Source: Ga0077555 sp963741565
Lineage (GTDB): Bacteria; Pseudomonadota; Alphaproteobacteria; Rhizobiales; Hyphomicrobiaceae
Assembly (NCBI GenBank): GCA_963741565.1
Contig: CAVUIK010000011.1
Location: 22,564 to 86,563 of the forward strand
Reading direction: 5' to 3'
Length of the DNA: 64,000 nucleotides
The notes under the pieces were generated by a model. That model made no database searches and had not been told where the DNA came from. It saw only the letters and a program-made list of their open reading frames with translations. Made by a program: the position numbers and the translations under genes. Positions 61,390 through 64,000 of the stretch are shown here, piece after piece. Position 1 is the first letter of the stretch. Every line of letters begins with the position of its first letter.

Positions 61390-61897
61390 CGCCGTCTCCA
61401 CGGGTGTGTCGGAGTTATCTGCTTGAGACTTGAGTATTTGTGCCGACTATATCTAGATCAGATTCGCCTGTCAGCATCTGCGGCATGATCAAATGCAGAG
61501 ATATCTTTGCCCGAAATTGTTGTTCGGATCGCCACGCCCTGTCCTCACCTCCATCCTGAAGACCTTCCGGCCCGAATCACTTGGCGTCTGGGCCGACTGA
61601 AAATTTAAGTTGGAACAACACAACCAACGGAAACACATACCAATATGTTAGACTTTAATTTTTCCAATATAGCGCAAATTACCTTCGACCCCGTGACCGA
61701 ACTTCCGAATGATAATTGTAGTTCTCTTGTTGTTCCTTGCGTTCCGGGAAGTAACAACCGCGCGTTTGCGATGCGCCAAGCGGCGCCTTGACCCCGCGGC
61801 TCCAGTCGTCATGCTAGCAGCTTAACCAATTCCCGGCCGCAATCAGGCCGCTCGTGCGCCCGAATCAAACGTTCCTGTACCGCGTGGAGGTGTTCCC
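61390..61897. promoter_or_regulatory. AT-rich intergenic region between mucR and the oligopeptidase gene
   Basis: 508 bases with no gene. Positions ~61595-61700 are strikingly AT-rich (runs such as TTTAATTTTT and AATATG) in an otherwise GC-rich window. They are flanked by a 9-bp inverted repeat, GGAACAACA (61612-61620) and TGTTGTTCC (61728-61736). MucR binds AT-rich targets and often represses its own gene, so this is the obvious candidate operator. Confidence 0.5.
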
Positions 61898-64000
61898 ATG
61901 CACGGCTTTGTCAAATCCCCGAATGCGATTGCGGCCCCTGTTGCTGCGGTCCGTCCTGTTACTCAGCACCATCACGGCGTCACGATCGCCGATAATTACG
62001 CGTGGCTACGCGCGGACAACTGGCAAGAGGTCATGCGCGATCCAGGCGTGCTCGCGCCCGAGATCCGCGATTACCTCGACGCTGAAAACGCCTACACCGA
62101 GGTACAGCTTTCCGACACGCGCCGCCTCCAGGAGGCCCTCTTCCTCGAGATGAAGGGGCGCATCAAGGAGGACGACAGCTCGGTTCCCTCGCCCGATGGA
62201 CCGTTCGAGTACTATGCGAGCTACATCACGGGCGGGCAGTATCCCCGCATGATGCGCCGCCCGCGCGGCCAGACCACCGAGACCATCGTCATCGACGGCA
62301 ACCGCGAAGCCGAGGGCAAGCCCTATTGGCAGATCAGCGATACCGGCCACAGCCCCGACCACAAGCTGATGGCCTATGCCGTCGACGAAAAGGGGTCGGA
62401 GCTGTGCACCATCCGCTTCCGCGACATGACCACTGGCGAGGATCTGCCTGACGCCATCCCCGACACCCGTGGCGGCATGGTCTGGGCCGCCGACAGCCGT
62501 ACGCTCTTGTATGTTCGATTGGACGCCAACCATCGGCCACTGTTCGTCTACCGCCACCGCATCGGCACTCCGGCCGAAAGTGATGTGCTGGTCTATGAAG
62601 AGAAGGACAGTGGGTTCTACGTCGGCGTCGGCCAGACGCAGTCGGGTCGCTATCTCCTGATCTCGGCCCATGATCATCAGACCAGCGAGGTCTACCTGAT
62701 CGATTCCGAGCGGCCTGACGCGCCTCCGCGCATCGTGGCGCCCCGGCGCGTCGATCACGAATATCACATCGAGCACCACGGTGATCGGCTCTACATCATG
62801 ACCAATTCCGGCGATGCCGAGGATTTCCGCGTCTGCACCGCTCCCGTCACCGAGCCAACCGAGGCCAACTGGCGCGAGCTGCTGCCGCACAAGGCTGGCC
62901 GCTTCCTGATCGAGATCGTGCTCTTTGCGAACCACATGGTTCGCCTCGAGCGCGAGGACAGCCTGCCACGCATCGTCATCCGTCGTCTTGCGGACGGTGC
63001 CGAGCACACGATCGCCTTCGATGAGGAGGCCTACAGCCTGGGCTTGTCAGCCGGTTTCGAGTTCGAGACGCAGACAATCCGCTTCTCCTACTCGTCGATG
63101 ACGACGCCGACCCAGGTCTATGATTACGACATGGAGACGCGGGCCCGCACGCTGCGCAAATCCCAGGAGATCCCGAGCGGCCACGACCCCGCCGACTACG
63201 TGACGCGTCGAATCTTCGCCCCTGCCAAGGACGGCGAGCTGGTGCCGGTATCCGTGCTTTATCGCAAGGGAACACCGCTCAACGGCTCCGCCCCGCTCTT
63301 TCTTTATGGCTACGGCAGCTACGGTATCCCGATCCCCGCCAGCTTCTCGACGACACGACTGTCGCTTGTCGATCGAGGCTTCGTCTTCGCCATTGCCCAC
63401 ATCCGCGGCGGCAAGGAGAAGGGCTCGCACTGGTATACCGACGGCAAGCTGGCCAAAAAGCTCAACACCTTCACCGACTTCATCTCGGCTGGCGAGCATC
63501 TGGCGAAGCTCGGCTTCACGACCAAGGGCAACATCGTCGCCAACGGTGGCTCGGCCGGCGGCATGCTGATGGGGGTCGTCGCCAACATGGCGCCGGAACT
63601 CTTCCTTGGCATCATCGCCGACGTGCCGTTCGTCGACGTGCTCAACACCATGCTCGATGACACCTTGCCGCTGACGCCGCCGGAATGGCCCGAGTGGGGC
63701 AACCCGATTACGTCACCGGAGGAGTTCGCGAACATCCGCAGCTACAGCCCCTACGAGAACGTTGAGCGCAAGGCCTACCCGCACATCTTTGCTTATGGCG
63801 GCCTCACCGACCCGCGCGTCACCTATTGGGAGCCGGCCAAGTGGATCGCCCGGCTGCGGGCCCTCAACACCAGCCAGAACGTCGTTCTCCTGAAGACCAA
63901 CATGGAAGCCGGTCACGGCGGCGCTTCCGGCCGGTTCGAGGCCTTGAAGGAGATCGCAGTCGATTACGCTTTCGCCCTCAAGATCGCCGACCGGGCGGGT
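61898..64000 (+). CDS. ptrB: Oligopeptidase B / prolyl oligopeptidase family (S9), partial
   Basis: 701 codons are visible; the frame is open to the end of the window and the stop lies beyond. The N-terminal beta-propeller begins after HHHGVTIADNYAWLRADNWQEV and contains GHSPDHKLMAYAVDEKGSEL. The catalytic domain has FLYGYGSYGIPIP, HIRGGKEKG (oligopeptidase-B type oxyanion strand), GGSAGGMLMGVV (nucleophile Ser), GGLTDPRVTYWEPAKW (Asp) and EAGHGGASGRF (His). It cleaves peptides after basic residues in the cytoplasm. GGAGG precedes the ATG at 61898. Confidence 0.93.
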   Translation, partial: MHGFVKSPNAIAAPVAAVRPVTQHHHGVTIADNYAWLRADNWQEVMRDPGVLAPEIRDYLDAENAYTEVQLSDTRRLQEALFLEMKGRIKEDDSSVPSPDGPFEYYASYITGGQYPRMMRRPRGQTTETIVIDGNREAEGKPYWQISDTGHSPDHKLMAYAVDEKGSELCTIRFRDMTTGEDLPDAIPDTRGGMVWAADSRTLLYVRLDANHRPLFVYRHRIGTPAESDVLVYEEKDSGFYVGVGQTQSGRYLLISAHDHQTSEVYLIDSERPDAPPRIVAPRRVDHEYHIEHHGDRLYIMTNSGDAEDFRVCTAPVTEPTEANWRELLPHKAGRFLIEIVLFANHMVRLEREDSLPRIVIRRLADGAEHTIAFDEEAYSLGLSAGFEFETQTIRFSYSSMTTPTQVYDYDMETRARTLRKSQEIPSGHDPADYVTRRIFAPAKDGELVPVSVLYRKGTPLNGSAPLFLYGYGSYGIPIPASFSTTRLSLVDRGFVFAIAHIRGGKEKGSHWYTDGKLAKKLNTFTDFISAGEHLAKLGFTTKGNIVANGGSAGGMLMGVVANMAPELFLGIIADVPFVDVLNTMLDDTLPLTPPEWPEWGNPITSPEEFANIRSYSPYENVERKAYPHIFAYGGLTDPRVTYWEPAKWIARLRALNTSQNVVLLKTNMEAGHGGASGRFEALKEIAVDYAFALKIADRAG

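Overview
This window looks like chromosome from an alphaproteobacterium of the Hyphomicrobiales (Rhizobiales). The evidence is a MucR/Ros regulator, a Porin_2-type porin, a bacterial phosphatidylcholine synthase, an iscR-led suf operon with two cysteine desulfurases, and high GC3 throughout. I see no insertion sequence, phage gene, CRISPR array or rRNA. There is one tRNA, tRNA-Val(CAC) at 49837-49911.

Layout. 1-10 kb: the 3' end of an unidentified surface-type protein, purL, a BBE-like flavin oxidase facing a serine hydrolase, then bolA, an orphan gene and grxD, followed by a pqiA-like gene, trmO and a GST. 10-21 kb: GNAT, ettA, a DsbA-fold isomerase/oxidoreductase, an exported creatininase homologue, a frameshifted fatty-acid hydroxylase, an aquaporin with a clear terminator, a DEAD-box helicase with a long charged tail, and a class III CoA-transferase homologue. 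21.4-30.3 kb: a compact minus-strand Fe-S assembly operon (iscR, nifS-like, sufB, small orphan, sufC, sufD, sufS, sufT, sufA), preceded by a plausible IscR operator/promoter and followed by a tfoX-like gene. 30.4-34.2 kb: alpha/beta hydrolase, HAD phosphatase, broken anmK, tyrS. 34.4-43.6 kb: a complete branched-chain-type (Liv) ABC importer facing a molybdenum hydroxylase operon (large, FAD and fused 2Fe-2S/CoxG subunits), which together suggest uptake and hydroxylation of an organic acid or heterocycle. 43.6-49.5 kb: envelope genes (pcs, porin, small exported proteins), a duplicated-domain orphan and a sulfotransferase. 50-57 kb: a malate/lactate-type dehydrogenase, an eqolisin-like glutamic peptidase paired with a vanadium-haloperoxidase/PAP2-fold enzyme, and a nucleotide-signalling group (adenylate cyclase-TPR, divergent cytidylate-kinase-like protein, Crp/Fnr regulator). 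57-64 kb: small exported proteins, a maleate-isomerase-fold protein lacking both catalytic cysteines, an MFS exporter, mucR, and an oligopeptidase B that runs off the window.

The most striking global signal is frame damage. Six single-base insertions and one or two single-base deletions interrupt otherwise intact genes: fatty-acid hydroxylase, anmK (twice), livH, the molybdenum hydroxylase large subunit, the haloperoxidase-like gene, the cyclase start, and perhaps a 46-aa gene. In each case, correcting one base restores a full-length family-like protein. Sequencing or assembly error is the simplest explanation, and the read data should be checked before these genes are called pseudogenes.

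I found no clear novel defence or mobile system. The best candidates for unusual biology are the cysteine-less maleate-isomerase homologue, the glutamic peptidase/haloperoxidase pair, the cyclase/kinase-like/Crp group, and small orphan genes lodged in the bolA-grxD and suf operons.
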